This document shows, piece by piece, positions 48,703-57,808 of a stretch of 64,000 nucleotides of DNA. Location: the NCBI RefSeq assembly GCF_003946345.1, contig NZ_RHNY01000014.1, forward strand, positions 17,517-81,516, given 5' to 3'. A model generated the notes under the pieces. The model saw nothing but the letters and a program-made list of their open reading frames with translations, was not told the DNA's origin and made no database searches. The stretch's first letter is position 1. Every line of letters starts with the position of its first letter. The stretch is from Levilactobacillus tongjiangensis (lineage in GTDB: Bacteria > Bacillota > Bacilli > Lactobacillales > Lactobacillaceae). The translations under genes and the position numbers were made by a program.

Positions 48703-49593
48703 ATGGAAGAACTATTAGGCCGCATCATCGCGGGCAAAGTTACCGATGAAAATGAAAAAGATTACTACGTCCAGGTTGCCGGGACGACCTTTCGGCTGGA
48801 TAAATCAGAAATTAAGAAACCATTGAAGTTAGGCTCAACCTTTAAGGGATTTGCCTATGAGAATGAAGACCATGACATGCAGATTACCCGGGACGCACCA
48901 GCCGTTCAGGTCGACCATTATGGCATGGGAACGGTCGTCCGGAGCCAACGGACCTTAGGGGTCTTCGTCAACATCGGTTTGCCTAACAAAGACATCGTCG
49001 TTTCACTGGATGACCTACCTGATATCATGGAATTGTGGCCCCAACAGGGTGACCGGTTAATGATTGCTTTGCGTGAGGATGCTAAACAACGCCTCTGGGG
49101 TGTCTTAGCTGACGGTGAAATTTACCAAGCTATTGCCCAACCAGCCAAGAAGCACATGCAGAACGCCAACGTGGTCGCTACCGCTTACCAACTGAAATTA
49201 GTTGGTACCCGAGTGATGACTGAGAACAATGAATTGGGCTTCATTCACCCATCCGAACGGGAAAAGGAACCCCGTTTAGGTGAAGAATTACACGCCCGCG
49301 TAATTGGTGTCCACGAAGATGGGACGTTGAACCTGTCCTTACGTCCACGGACTTACGAAGCCATTGATGATGATTCAGCAATGTTGCTGGCTGCTTTGCA
49401 ACACAGTGAGGACGGCCACTTGGAATTCAGCGATAAGAGCGATCCAGCTGCCATCAAAGCGTACTTTGGTATCAGTAAGGGTCAGTTCAAGCGAGCCATT
49501 GGTCACCTCTTGAAGGCTCGAAAAATTACGCAACACGATGGGCAATTATGGCTGGTTTCTGAAGCTGAAGAGGACGAGTCGACGACTGACTAG
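48703..49593 (+). CDS. S1-like RNA-binding protein (CvfB/YitL family)
   Basis: 296 aa. Several S1-like beta-barrel domains are followed by a C-terminal winged helix (FGISKGQFKRAIGHLLKA, about residues 248-265). In Staphylococcus the homologue CvfB binds RNA and affects virulence regulation; here its role is unknown. ATG 48703 follows TTGAGGAG. It lies directly before xerD, a common arrangement. Confidence 0.88.
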   Translation: MEELLGRIIAGKVTDENEKDYYVQVAGTTFRLDKSEIKKPLKLGSTFKGFAYENEDHDMQITRDAPAVQVDHYGMGTVVRSQRTLGVFVNIGLPNKDIVVSLDDLPDIMELWPQQGDRLMIALREDAKQRLWGVLADGEIYQAIAQPAKKHMQNANVVATAYQLKLVGTRVMTENNELGFIHPSEREKEPRLGEELHARVIGVHEDGTLNLSLRPRTYEAIDDDSAMLLAALQHSEDGHLEFSDKSDPAAIKAYFGISKGQFKRAIGHLLKARKITQHDGQLWLVSEAEEDESTTD

Positions 49594-49605
49594 GAGGCGC
49601 GTTAG

Positions 49606-50502
49606 ATGACTGAACTGGCGAATCAGACGGCGGACTTTGCCCACTACCTGCGGGTCGAGCAGGGGCTTGCCGAAAATTCAGTCACGAGCTATACGCAGGA
49701 ATTACGAAATTTTGCGCAGTATTTGTCGCCTAAAAAAATCACCGATTTTAAACGGGTCGACCGGCTTCAGGTCATGGCGTACTTGAGTGCACTGACCGCT
49801 GAGGGCAAGTCTCGCAATTCAGTGATTCACGCGGTCTCGGCTCTGCGTAAGTTTTATCGTTACTTGATCCAGACTCACCAGCTGACAGATAATCCGATGG
49901 CTAACGTGGCGGCGCCTAAGCACGCCCAACACTTACCGGCCGTGCTGACGGTGGCCGAGGTCGACCGTTTGTTGGCGGCACCGGATACCAGCAATAAGTA
50001 CGGACTGCGCGATCGGGCGATTCTGGAGGTCATGTACGCAACGGGGCTACGGGTCAGTGAGCTGGTCCATTTAAAATTAGCCGATCTGCACCTGGAGATG
50101 GGGTTGATTCAGACCCTGGGTAAGGGTGACAAGGAACGGATCATTCCAATCGGCGACGTAGCCAGCGACTGGATCAACCAGTATTTGGCACACAGTCGAC
50201 CGGTATTACTGAAACAGCGCACCAGCCCGTATTTGTTTTTAAATGCACACGGTGGTGGCCTGTCGCGGCAGTCCATCTGGCAAAAAATCAAGCAGTACGT
50301 GGCGTTGGCTGACATTCAAAAGGATGTCACGCCGCATACACTGCGGCATTCATTTGCCACGCACATTTTGGAGAATGGCGCAGATTTACGAGTTGTTCAG
50401 GAATTGCTGGGTCACGCGGACATCACGACCACCCAGATTTACACGCATATTTCAAAAAAACGGTTACTGAATGTTTATGATGCGTATCATCCACGCGCCT
50501 AG
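49606..50502 (+). CDS. xerD: Site-specific tyrosine recombinase XerD
   Basis: 298 aa. N-terminal SAM-like domain, C-terminal catalytic domain with R (ATGLRVSEL), K (GKGDKERIIPIG), H-x-x-R (HTLRHSFATH), H (LGHADITTTQ) and Y (IYTH). Resolves chromosome dimers at dif with a XerC/XerS partner. Housekeeping context (cvfB, ribT, scpAB) argues against a phage integrase. GGAGGC precedes ATG 49606. Confidence 0.93.
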   Translation: MTELANQTADFAHYLRVEQGLAENSVTSYTQELRNFAQYLSPKKITDFKRVDRLQVMAYLSALTAEGKSRNSVIHAVSALRKFYRYLIQTHQLTDNPMANVAAPKHAQHLPAVLTVAEVDRLLAAPDTSNKYGLRDRAILEVMYATGLRVSELVHLKLADLHLEMGLIQTLGKGDKERIIPIGDVASDWINQYLAHSRPVLLKQRTSPYLFLNAHGGGLSRQSIWQKIKQYVALADIQKDVTPHTLRHSFATHILENGADLRVVQELLGHADITTTQIYTHISKKRLLNVYDAYHPRA

Positions 50503-50556
50503 CCGTTACGGCAAGGGGGTGGTAAAGTATGAAGACGATTGGAATGGAGGGGGACC

Positions 50557-50952
50557 ATGTTACTTAAATATCGGAGCGATTATCAAAAGATTGCGATGGG
50601 CATGTTGAGCCTGTTGCCGAATTTTAAGGACTGGGACCGGCTGCAAAAGGAATTGGCATGGTACCAGGCCGGCGATGACCGGAACCTTTATCTCTGGAAG
50701 GACGAGCACGACGACTTCGCGGGAGCTCTGGGCGCAGAAGTGCAGGGAGACTACCTGGTCGTTCGGTTGATTACGTTGATGCCAGATAAGCAGTTAACGC
50801 GAAACACCTGGCAGATGCTAGATGAGTTAGCCACCACAGCGCCGGACAGGCGGTTGATGGGAACCCTAACGACGGCCAAGATTATTGCAAAATGGGAGTT
50901 TTACCATGGACAAAGCCACAGAGAACGGTCAACCGCTGATTCAGGTCAGTGA
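50557..50952 (+). CDS. ribT: RibT-like protein (GNAT-fold)
   Basis: 131 aa, matching RibT of the Bacillus rib operon region next to scpA. N-terminus LLKYRSDYQKIAMGMLSLLPNFKD and a central EVQGDYLVVRLITLMP strand region. Proposed acetyltransferase fold, function unproven. ATG 50557 has GGAGGGGG just upstream; the longer ORF from 50539 lacks a site. Overlaps scpA by 47 bases. Confidence 0.8.
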   Translation: MLLKYRSDYQKIAMGMLSLLPNFKDWDRLQKELAWYQAGDDRNLYLWKDEHDDFAGALGAEVQGDYLVVRLITLMPDKQLTRNTWQMLDELATTAPDRRLMGTLTTAKIIAKWEFYHGQSHRERSTADSGQ

Positions 50953-51694
50953 TTTTGAGGGCCCGTTAGACTTGTTGCTACACTTAATTAAAACCAATGA
51001 AATGGATATTTACGATATTCGGATAACGACGATTACCAGTCAGTATCTGACCTACTTGCATCAAATGCAGGAACTGCGGCTAGATATTGCTGGTGAGTAC
51101 TTTGTGATGGCGGCTAATTTGATGGCCATTAAGGCGAAGCTGTTGTTGCCCAAGCCAACGACGGTGGATCCTGTCGATGAAGATGCCGGTGAGGATCCCC
51201 GGGAAGACTTGGTCAATCAATTGTTGGAGTATCAACGTTATAAGCAAGCTGCCCAGGAGCTGAAGAAGCGCGCCATAGCTCGACAGGAACACTTCACCCG
51301 ACCTGCGATGGCCGTACCGGAATCGGTGACGTTGTCGGTTGCACCGGGTATTCAGACCAGTGACTTGCAGGCGGCTTTGACCAAACTAGTTCACCGAGCA
51401 ATGATTGCGAAGCCGGTGACCCAAAATATTCATCAAGAACATTTTACGATTAAGGCTCAGATGGCGACCGTCTTGACCCGCTTACAACGAGCCAAGCACC
51501 CCATCGACTTTGACAAGCTGTTGGCCGGGGCACCGGCTTTAGAAGAAGTTGTGACGACCTTCTTGGCAGTCTTGGAACTGGCTCGTCAACGACAAGTCCA
51601 GTTACAACAGGTCAACCGCTTGGCACCACTTCAGGTTGGATTTTTAAAAATGGAAGGAAGTTATGGACCCGATGTCACCCCTAGCACAGATTGA
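50906..51694 (+). CDS. scpA: Segregation and condensation protein A
   Basis: 262 aa kleisin subunit of the SMC condensin complex. N-terminal [22 protein letters not shown] (residues 13 onward) and the C-terminal winged helix are typical. ATG 50906 follows GGGAG; the longer frame from 50885 lies deeper in ribT. Overlaps scpB. Confidence 0.95.
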   Translation: MDKATENGQPLIQVSDFEGPLDLLLHLIKTNEMDIYDIRITTITSQYLTYLHQMQELRLDIAGEYFVMAANLMAIKAKLLLPKPTTVDPVDEDAGEDPREDLVNQLLEYQRYKQAAQELKKRAIARQEHFTRPAMAVPESVTLSVAPGIQTSDLQAALTKLVHRAMIAKPVTQNIHQEHFTIKAQMATVLTRLQRAKHPIDFDKLLAGAPALEEVVTTFLAVLELARQRQVQLQQVNRLAPLQVGFLKMEGSYGPDVTPSTD

Positions 51695-52274
51695 AAGCCT
51701 CCTGTTCGTCAGTGGTGACGAAGGCATTACCGTAGCTGATTTAGCAGCGGCTACGGGCTTATTACGACCAGCCATTTTAGCCAGCTTGGAACGCTTAGCC
51801 GAGAAGTACGCGGCGGATACGGATTCCGCGCTGGAGTTGATGGTCAACGATACGACCTATCGACTAGTGACCAAGGCGGCCGCTGGCGAGGTCATCAAAC
51901 ACTACTTTGAGAACCCACTTAGTACCAACCTTTCGCCAGCGTCGCTAGAAGTCTTAGCAATCATTGCGTACCGGCAGCCAATTACCCGCATCGAAATTGA
52001 TGAGATTCGGGGCGTCCAGAGTTCATCGACCGTGCAGAAATTAGTTCTGCGGCGGCTGATCGAAGACGCTGGTCGTTTGGATGAACCCGGCCGACCAAAG
52101 GTGTACCGGACGAGTGCGTATTTCTTAGATTACTTTGGGTTGACGACCTTAGATGAGTTGCCACCTTTGCCAGCGGCAGCTACACCAGGAGACACCACTG
52201 ACGAGGGCGATGGCGGCGATTTATTTCTGCAAGCCTTCAATCAGCAATTAAATCAATCAGGAGATGAAAGTTAA
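51663..52274 (+). CDS. scpB: Segregation and condensation protein B
   Basis: 203 aa, two winged-helix domains. [23 protein letters not shown] (near residue 95) is the family signature. Works with ScpA and SMC. GGAAGGAAG precedes ATG 51663; ATG 51672 is possible. The stop overlaps the rluB start (TAATG). Confidence 0.95.
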   Translation: MDPMSPLAQIESLLFVSGDEGITVADLAAATGLLRPAILASLERLAEKYAADTDSALELMVNDTTYRLVTKAAAGEVIKHYFENPLSTNLSPASLEVLAIIAYRQPITRIEIDEIRGVQSSSTVQKLVLRRLIEDAGRLDEPGRPKVYRTSAYFLDYFGLTTLDELPPLPAAATPGDTTDEGDGGDLFLQAFNQQLNQSGDES

Positions 52275-52996
52275 TGGAACGACTACAAAAAGTTTTAGCC
52301 CACGACGGGGTTGCCTCACGTCGACAGTCAGAAAAGTTGATTATGAGCGGTCGCGTAAAGGTTAACGGCACCGTGGTCACTGAGCTAGGAACCAAGGTCG
52401 GCGTTCACGACAAGATTCTGGTTGATGGTGTGCCGGTCACGACTGAAGCACCGGTCTACGTGATGCTGTACAAACCTCGAGCGGTTATTTCAACGGCTAA
52501 TGATGAAAAGGGCCGCAAGACCGTGGTGGATCTCATTGAAGATATCCCCCAACGGATTTACCCAGTGGGGCGGTTAGATTATGATACGGCTGGTCTGTTG
52601 TTATTAACGAACGATGGCGAGCTGGCTAACCGATTGACCCACCCTAAGTACGAAGTTGAAAAGACTTACGTGGCTCGGGTTACAGGGACCCCGACGAACG
52701 ATGCGATGCGGCAACTCCGTCAAGGCATGACCGTCGACGGGGAAGTCTATGCGCCAGCTAAGACTAAGTTGTTAAGCAGTGACCCTAAGAAGAGGTCTTC
52801 TATCGTCCAACTGATTATTCACGAAGGTAAAAATCACCAAGTGAAGAAAATGTTAGAGGCGGTCGGTTACCCGGTTGAAAAACTCAAGCGAGAAAAGTAC
52901 GGTAATTTGACGTTAAAGGGGCTCAATGCCGGGGAAGCCCGCTTACTGAAACCGGAAGAGGTCAAAGAACTCAAACAGGCTACTGGGCTGATGTAA
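52274..52996 (+). CDS. rluB: rRNA pseudouridine synthase RluB family
   Basis: 240 aa. N-terminal S4 RNA-binding domain (residues 1-60), catalytic block GRLDYDTAGLLLLTNDG with the active Asp near residue 102. Makes pseudouridine in 23S rRNA in the RluB subgroup. Last gene of the xerD-rluB cluster. Confidence 0.93.
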   Translation: MERLQKVLAHDGVASRRQSEKLIMSGRVKVNGTVVTELGTKVGVHDKILVDGVPVTTEAPVYVMLYKPRAVISTANDEKGRKTVVDLIEDIPQRIYPVGRLDYDTAGLLLLTNDGELANRLTHPKYEVEKTYVARVTGTPTNDAMRQLRQGMTVDGEVYAPAKTKLLSSDPKKRSSIVQLIIHEGKNHQVKKMLEAVGYPVEKLKREKYGNLTLKGLNAGEARLLKPEEVKELKQATGLM

Positions 52997-53005
52997 GCTT
53001 TTTCA

Positions 53006-53034
53006 TTGACAGACTTTCTAAAAGTTAGTATATT
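53006..53034 (+). promoter_or_regulatory. Promoter of the FMN riboswitch-ribU transcript
   Basis: TTGACA (53006-53011), 17-bp spacer, TATATT (53029-53034). Confidence 0.8.
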
Positions 53035-53056
53035 TAACTTGTAATAAATTTAGGTT

Positions 53057-53168
53057 CATCTTCAGGGCAGGGTGCAATTCCCGACCGGCGGTAAAGTCCG
53101 CGACCCGCGCAAGCGGTTGATTCGGTGCAACTCCGAAACCGACAGTAAAGTCTGGTATGCAGAAGATG
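53057..53168 (+). promoter_or_regulatory. FMN riboswitch (RFN element)
   Basis: P1 is CATCTTC 53057-53063 / GAAGATG 53162-53168. Inside are the conserved FMN segments AGGGCAGGGTGCAATTCCC, ACCGGCGGTAAAGTCCGCGA and CCGACAGTAAAGTCTGG. It controls the riboflavin transporter gene downstream; FMN binding should favour the terminator at 53208. Confidence 0.96.
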
Positions 53169-53207
53169 AGACATTGCTTTTTGCGTATCCTTTTTAGCGT
53201 AAACTCC

Positions 53208-53239
53208 AAGGTCTCGCCCTTCTGTGGTGAGGCCTTTTT
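53208..53239 (+). terminator. Riboswitch-controlled terminator
   Basis: AGGTCTCGCC 53209-53218 pairs with GGTGAGGCCT 53226-53235 (10 bp with G-U), followed by T. Confidence 0.85.
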
Positions 53240-53284
53240 CTATGGGCGCACCGCGAAAGATGGCCGCAAGGAGGAACAAGAGTT

Positions 53285-53866
53285 ATGGAAAACAGTCGTA
53301 GTGGTTTAAGCGTTCGGGCAATGGTGGAAATGGCGTTATTCGCCGGTATTTCCTATGTCTTGATGTTTGTGGCGTTACCTATCGTGCCCATTGTGCCGTA
53401 TATGAAGCTTGATCTGAGTGATTTGGTCGTGCTGATTGGCATGAGTGTCTTTGGTCTAGGTGGCGCGATCCTGATTGCAGCAGTCAAAGAGCTACTGTAC
53501 TTTGTGACGACCGGTATGGACGTTGTGAACTTAATTGGGGTGATGACGGCGTTTATTGCTGATCTAGCTTTAATCGTGCCGATTAGTCTAGTACTAAAGC
53601 GGCGAAATCCTTCGCTGACCCGGCAAATCCTAGCCGTGGTTTTAGGGACGCTGAGTCTGACCGTAGTGCTGTCATTGGGTAATTGGTTGGTCATTACGCC
53701 ACTGTACTTAAAGGTCCTAAACATATCGATTGGCTTGCCCGTTAGCAAGTTAGTCCTGTTAGGGGTTATTCCGTTTAACTTGATCAAGGGGGTCGTTTTA
53801 GGAATTCTCTTTATCCTGTTGACCCGCCGGATGGCACCTTGGTTGGCTAAACACACGACATTATAA
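53285..53866 (+). CDS. ribU: Riboflavin ECF transporter S component RibU
   Basis: 193 aa with six hydrophobic segments, the substrate-binding subunit of an energy-coupling factor transporter. The FMN riboswitch upstream supports riboflavin as substrate. AAGGAGGAA precedes ATG 53285. The Ecf ATPases and EcfT are encoded elsewhere. No terminator directly follows; the next one is after repeats E12 and E13. Confidence 0.93.
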   Translation: MENSRSGLSVRAMVEMALFAGISYVLMFVALPIVPIVPYMKLDLSDLVVLIGMSVFGLGGAILIAAVKELLYFVTTGMDVVNLIGVMTAFIADLALIVPISLVLKRRNPSLTRQILAVVLGTLSLTVVLSLGNWLVITPLYLKVLNISIGLPVSKLVLLGVIPFNLIKGVVLGILFILLTRRMAPWLAKHTTL

Positions 53867-53888
53867 GCACATCTACGCTGGTTGGATG

Positions 53889-54071
53889 CTGGTGGCTGGC
53901 AGGGATTCCACCTGCTGTGGGGACCGGTGCCAGCCTGAGATGCGGTCTGGCACCTCGATTTGAAACCTTGGCAAATCACCAAGTCTTCAAGCTCGTCCCA
54001 CGCTGTAGGCTAGGTGAAAAACACTAACCAACACCGTCGACACAGTCGGTTCCATCCCTACCAACCACCAG
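53889..54071 (+). repeat. Structured repeat E12 (subtype 1a, + orientation)
   Basis: P1 starts CTGGTGG 53889-53895 / CCACCAG 54065-54071 and continues through TGG/CCA and AGGGAT/ATCCCT with single opposed mismatches. P4 is GGTGCCAG 53926-53933 / CTGGCACC 53947-53954 with loop CCTGAGATGCGGT. P5 has CTTGG 53967-53971 / CCAAG 53979-53983 at its top. The P4 stem has no sequence in common with E13-E15 but is fully paired. Probably in the 3' part of the ribU mRNA. Confidence 0.82.
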
Positions 54072-54295
54072 TGACAACGGTTGTGGTTATGTTGTTCAGT
54101 GATAGTTGGTATCTTGATGACAACAATTCTGGTAGAGTGGGTAGGCTGTTAGTACCTCAATTAGGCCAAAGGAAAATACTACTTACCTGAGCTAAACTAG
54201 CTGGGTTTGGAATCAAGTAAGAGGAGTCGTAGGTACGTGCAGTCCCGCCACTCACCCTAGCCACATTTCAGTTAAGGACAGTGTAGCCGAAGGGT

Positions 54296-54466
54296 GCCAG
54301 GAGTGTAGGCAGCTGTGTCGACGCAGTTGGTTGGCGTTCTATGCCGACCTACTGCGTGGGGCGAGCTTGGCGCTTCGTCGGGTCCTGACGAGGTGTCAAG
54401 TCGAGGAAAAAGACCGCTTCTTAGGCTTTTTCCGGTCCCCACAGCAGGCTACACTCCTGGCGGCCG
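54296..54466 (-). repeat. Structured repeat E13 (subtype 1a, - orientation)
   Basis: P1 is a perfect 13 bp, GCCAGGAGTGTAG 54296-54308 / CTACACTCCTGGC 54449-54461. P6 is 54322-54335 with 54343-54356 (12 Watson-Crick of 14). P5 is CTTGGCGC 54366-54373 / GTGTCAAG 54393-54400 with two G-U. P4 is GGAAAAAG 54405-54412 / CTTTTTCC 54426-54433 with loop ACCGCTTCTTAGG. It faces E12 across 224 bases without an ORF. Confidence 0.82.
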
Positions 54467-54516
54467 GAGGCGGTCAAGGTATAATAACTAAAATAATAAA
54501 GAAATTTGAAGCATCA

Positions 54517-54544
54517 GGGGTTGGCAGGTCTGCCGGCCCCTTTT
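54517..54544 (+). terminator. Terminator after the E12/E13 pair
   Basis: GGGGTTGGCA 54517-54526 pairs with TGCCGGCCCC 54531-54540 (two G-U), loop GGTC, followed by TTTT. It is the first terminator after ribU. Confidence 0.8.
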
Positions 54545-54588
54545 CTTATGGTAAACTGGTAGCAGACTAAATTTAACGGAGGTGGCCC

Positions 54589-55629
54589 ATGGACCCGGCA
54601 GACTTATTGCAACTACTAAGTGAACACCAAGACCGGCGGCTGCGGGTCATCGAGAATTTATTGCGAGGACGGCGAACCGTTTCAACCCTGTACTGGGGGT
54701 TACGGTACGACTTACTGCCACTATTGAATCTGGCGAAGTCCTTGGACCGAGGAGCGTTGGATGGTCCAGCCCAGTCATTGGCACAACAGGGATTGATTGC
54801 CGGAGATTCAGCGGAAGGGGTCGTTCATCTGACTGAGCGGGGGCAAATGGCCGCAACGAACACGACTTATTACCGACCAATTACCCGACAAAATTGGGCC
54901 AACGTGGATTTGGTGGCGGTACGGCAACGTTTACTGTTAGCAGTCCAGGTGACGTCACAGTACGCACATAGCACCTCGCGTTACTATCCCTTAGCGACTG
55001 ATCTAACCACCCGGCAAGCGGTTCGGCGGTGGTTTCACCGCGTTAAAGGTCCCGATTTAGCGGGCAAGCTTAACGAGGCATTGGTCACCAGTCTCCGTCA
55101 GTTGCCGGCAGAGACGGCCGCAGTTGTGACGGACCAATTTACGGGTTACGAACAGCCTGGCTATACGGTCAGTCAATTGGCACAGAGCACTAACCGTTCG
55201 GCTTGGGAGATCCAGCTGATGCATTTTGATGGGGTTGCCCAGATTGCCTTGGCTGCCCAAGAATCACAGCATCCGCTCCATGACTTATTTCAGCCATTGT
55301 GGGCGGTTCCCGTGTCACGCAGCGCCCAACAGACGCTACAAGCAGTTGAGGCTGGCGGGGATTTGGCACGGGTGGCACGGGTCCGTAAGGTCAAGCTATC
55401 GACAGTACGGGAGCACCTGCTTGAGGCGGCCATCATGTTGCCGGCCGCAGACTTTCCGTATGATCAGGTCTTATCGGAAACAGTTCGCCAGCAGTTCGCG
55501 GCCACGGTGACTGGACCCATTGATACCTGGCAATACATGGAATTACCCGCAGCAATGCGCGATGAGCTTGATTTCTTTTATTTTCGGCTTTATGCCATCT
55601 GGCGGATGAAACGGGGGGACTCAGAATAG
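54589..55629 (+). CDS. Helix-turn-helix domain protein (YpbB-like), encoded with RecQ
   Basis: 346 aa. Matches by position and C-terminal helix-turn-helix region (ARVARVRKVKLSTVREHLLEAA, about residues 260-281) the ypbB gene that precedes recQ in Bacilli. Function unknown, presumably tied to RecQ. GGAGGTGG precedes ATG 54589. The stop overlaps the recQ GTG by one base. Confidence 0.8.
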   Translation: MDPADLLQLLSEHQDRRLRVIENLLRGRRTVSTLYWGLRYDLLPLLNLAKSLDRGALDGPAQSLAQQGLIAGDSAEGVVHLTERGQMAATNTTYYRPITRQNWANVDLVAVRQRLLLAVQVTSQYAHSTSRYYPLATDLTTRQAVRRWFHRVKGPDLAGKLNEALVTSLRQLPAETAAVVTDQFTGYEQPGYTVSQLAQSTNRSAWEIQLMHFDGVAQIALAAQESQHPLHDLFQPLWAVPVSRSAQQTLQAVEAGGDLARVARVRKVKLSTVREHLLEAAIMLPAADFPYDQVLSETVRQQFAATVTGPIDTWQYMELPAAMRDELDFFYFRLYAIWRMKRGDSE

Positions 55630-57047
55630 TGGAAACTTTAGAAGCTAGTTTAGAAAAAGTTTTCGGATTTAGTACGTTTCGTTCTGGTCAGAAGGCTGCG
55701 TTAACCGCCTTAGAATCCAACCAGGATACTTTGGCCATTCTGCCGACCGGTGCTGGGAAAACACTCGTTTATCAGCTTTATGGTTATCGGCATCGAGGGT
55801 GTGTGTTGATTGTCTCGCCATTGTTATCGCTGATGAACGACCAAGTCGATCGGATGCGGATCAGTGGCTTCAAACGAGTGGCCGCCATCACGTCACAGAC
55901 TGGGTACGTGGAACGACAAGTTATCTTGGAGCGCCTGAACGATCTACAATTTCTCTTCCTATCACCAGAAATGCTGGCGCAACCCCAAATGTTAGCTCGA
56001 GTGGGGCAACTCGACCTCAGTTTATTGGTAATCGACGAGGCACACTGTATTGTTCAGTGGGGGCCAGATTTCCGACCAGAGTATTTATTATTGGGCGCAA
56101 TTCGGACCAAATTAAATCAACCGCTGACGCTCATGCTGACGGCCACGGCGGGCAAGGTGACCCGTCAAGAAATTTCAAAGCAGTTGCGGTCGCAACCACA
56201 GGTAGTCACTGAGTCCGTCGACCGCCCCAATATCTTTCTAGACGTTGAGAATGTTGCAAATGAGGCCGAGAAACAGAGCCGCCTGCAGGCATTGGTGACC
56301 AAGCTGCAGTTACCGGGGGTCATTTACTTTTCGAGCAAGCAACAGGCGACCGATACCGCGTTGTGGTTGCAACAGACTACTGGCGTGCAAGCCGCGGCCT
56401 ACCATGCGGGGTTAAGTGGTGAGGACCGCTTCCGAATCCAGCAACAATTTATGACGGGTCAACTCGACTTGATCTGTGCGACCAGTGCGTTTGGCATGGG
56501 CATCGATAAGAATGACGTCCGATTTGTGATTCATTATCATCTGCCGGCCGACCTGGAAAGCTACGCGCAAGAAATTGGCCGGGCCGGTCGTGATGGGCAG
56601 CCCAGCATCGCTATCTTGCTGTACGCACCGGGTGATGAGCAGTTACCCCTGGCATTGGGTCAGTCTAATCGACCAGATGAGGAAACGATTGCCCGATACT
56701 ACGCGCATCCGCAGAGCTTTGCGGACGATGACCCGGTGATTCACCTGTTGGCTTTTTACCGGGGTCATGGCATCAGTCAAGCGGCAGTTACCCAGCTGTT
56801 TACGCGGCGAGAAAAGGAACGGAATCGGGCATTGGCGAATATGTTAGCCTATGCCCGAGAACGGCGGTGTTTGCGACAAGTCTGGCTGCAAGCTTTTGAT
56901 GAGACCAGTCCGGCCCATTCGGCAGCGTGCTGTGCGCCGGGAGAGGTGGCCCTTGATTTGGACCAGCTGAAGCTCTTGCGTCAACCAGCTGCGGTGACTG
57001 AAAATGCGCCGACCGACTGGGAAACCCGACTTAACCGGTTATTTTAG
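55629..57047 (+). CDS. recQ: ATP-dependent DNA helicase RecQ
   Basis: 472 aa 3'-to-5' helicase of repair pathways. Walker A LPTGAGKTLVYQL (residues 39-51), DEAH box VIDEAHCIVQWG (near 137), motif VI QEIGRAGRDGQ (near 317). Shorter than E. coli RecQ: the HRDC domain is absent, as in the short RecQ next to ypbB in Bacilli. GTG start, coupled to the previous gene. Confidence 0.93.
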   Translation: METLEASLEKVFGFSTFRSGQKAALTALESNQDTLAILPTGAGKTLVYQLYGYRHRGCVLIVSPLLSLMNDQVDRMRISGFKRVAAITSQTGYVERQVILERLNDLQFLFLSPEMLAQPQMLARVGQLDLSLLVIDEAHCIVQWGPDFRPEYLLLGAIRTKLNQPLTLMLTATAGKVTRQEISKQLRSQPQVVTESVDRPNIFLDVENVANEAEKQSRLQALVTKLQLPGVIYFSSKQQATDTALWLQQTTGVQAAAYHAGLSGEDRFRIQQQFMTGQLDLICATSAFGMGIDKNDVRFVIHYHLPADLESYAQEIGRAGRDGQPSIAILLYAPGDEQLPLALGQSNRPDEETIARYYAHPQSFADDDPVIHLLAFYRGHGISQAAVTQLFTRREKERNRALANMLAYARERRCLRQVWLQAFDETSPAHSAACCAPGEVALDLDQLKLLRQPAAVTENAPTDWETRLNRLF

Positions 57048-57115
57048 TAAGAATTTAAAGAATTAAGGTATCTGGTATGGTACAATTACGGGTGAAAGTT
57101 TTTCAGGGAGGTTAG

Positions 57116-57775
57116 ATGATGAGTCAGAAGCGTGACGATCAAACGTCGAAGGATACGAAGGATAAGGAGTCCCATCCTTGGGATCAGTCGTTTGCCGATG
57201 ATCGGGACGATCAGGGGAACCTGTCACGAACGAGAATCCGGCGGCAAAATCACGGGAATACCATGGTGACGGTCGTATTAGTTGCCATTATCATCGTGAT
57301 CGCAGTGGCATCATTAGTTTATGGGTTAGCACGACAAAGTGCCGTGAATAAGCCTGAAAATCAAAGTACGGAGCAGGTCGCAGATGGCTCATCGAGTTCT
57401 TCTAGCAAGCGTTCCAAGAGCTCGACGAGTAGTCATAAGCAGTCTTCTTCCAAGAAAACCGCTTCATCTAAGACGGCCAGCTCAAAAAAATCAACAACTT
57501 CAACCACGACTGCTAGTTCGGCAAAGACGACTAGCAGTTATTCGGCTACGAGTAGCGCCACCACTAAGCCGAACAAGACCAGTTCAAGTGCCACCACTAC
57601 CAGTAGCAGTACGAGTACGTCAACTGGTAGCAAAAAGTACGCAACTGTTGAATCTGGACAAGGGGTTTACCGGGTCGCCACGAACGCGGGCATTTCTGTT
57701 CAAGAACTCTTACAGTTGAACGGACTGTCTTCAGCCTCATCGTTACATCCCGGTCAGAAGCTGCGGGTAAAATAG
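57116..57775 (+). CDS. LysM domain-containing membrane-anchored protein
   Basis: 219 aa. Charged cytoplasmic N-terminus (1-55), one TM segment (about 56-80, VTVVLVAIIIVIAVASLVYG), a long Ser/Thr/Lys low-complexity linker (about 90-170), then a C-terminal LysM (VESGQGVYRVATNAGISVQE, about 176-219) that should bind peptidoglycan outside the membrane. GGGAGGTTAG precedes ATG 57116; ATG 57119 is equally possible. The gene order recQ-lysM-cmk is conserved in lactobacilli. Confidence 0.85.
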   Translation: MMSQKRDDQTSKDTKDKESHPWDQSFADDRDDQGNLSRTRIRRQNHGNTMVTVVLVAIIIVIAVASLVYGLARQSAVNKPENQSTEQVADGSSSSSSKRSKSSTSSHKQSSSKKTASSKTASSKKSTTSTTTASSAKTTSSYSATSSATTKPNKTSSSATTTSSSTSTSTGSKKYATVESGQGVYRVATNAGISVQELLQLNGLSSASSLHPGQKLRVK

Positions 57776-57808
57776 GCGTTAATTTTATTTGATAGGAGTT
57801 TGGTTTTC

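Noticed and set aside
49606..50502. Phage integrase marking a prophage or attachment site
   Set aside because: The recombinase lies in the conserved cvfB-xerD-ribT-scpAB order and no phage genes or tRNA target are nearby.
54331..54570. 79-aa ORF over repeat E13
   Set aside because: It lies entirely in the structured repeat and its flank, has no ribosome site and no resemblance to a protein; other copies do not keep the frame open.
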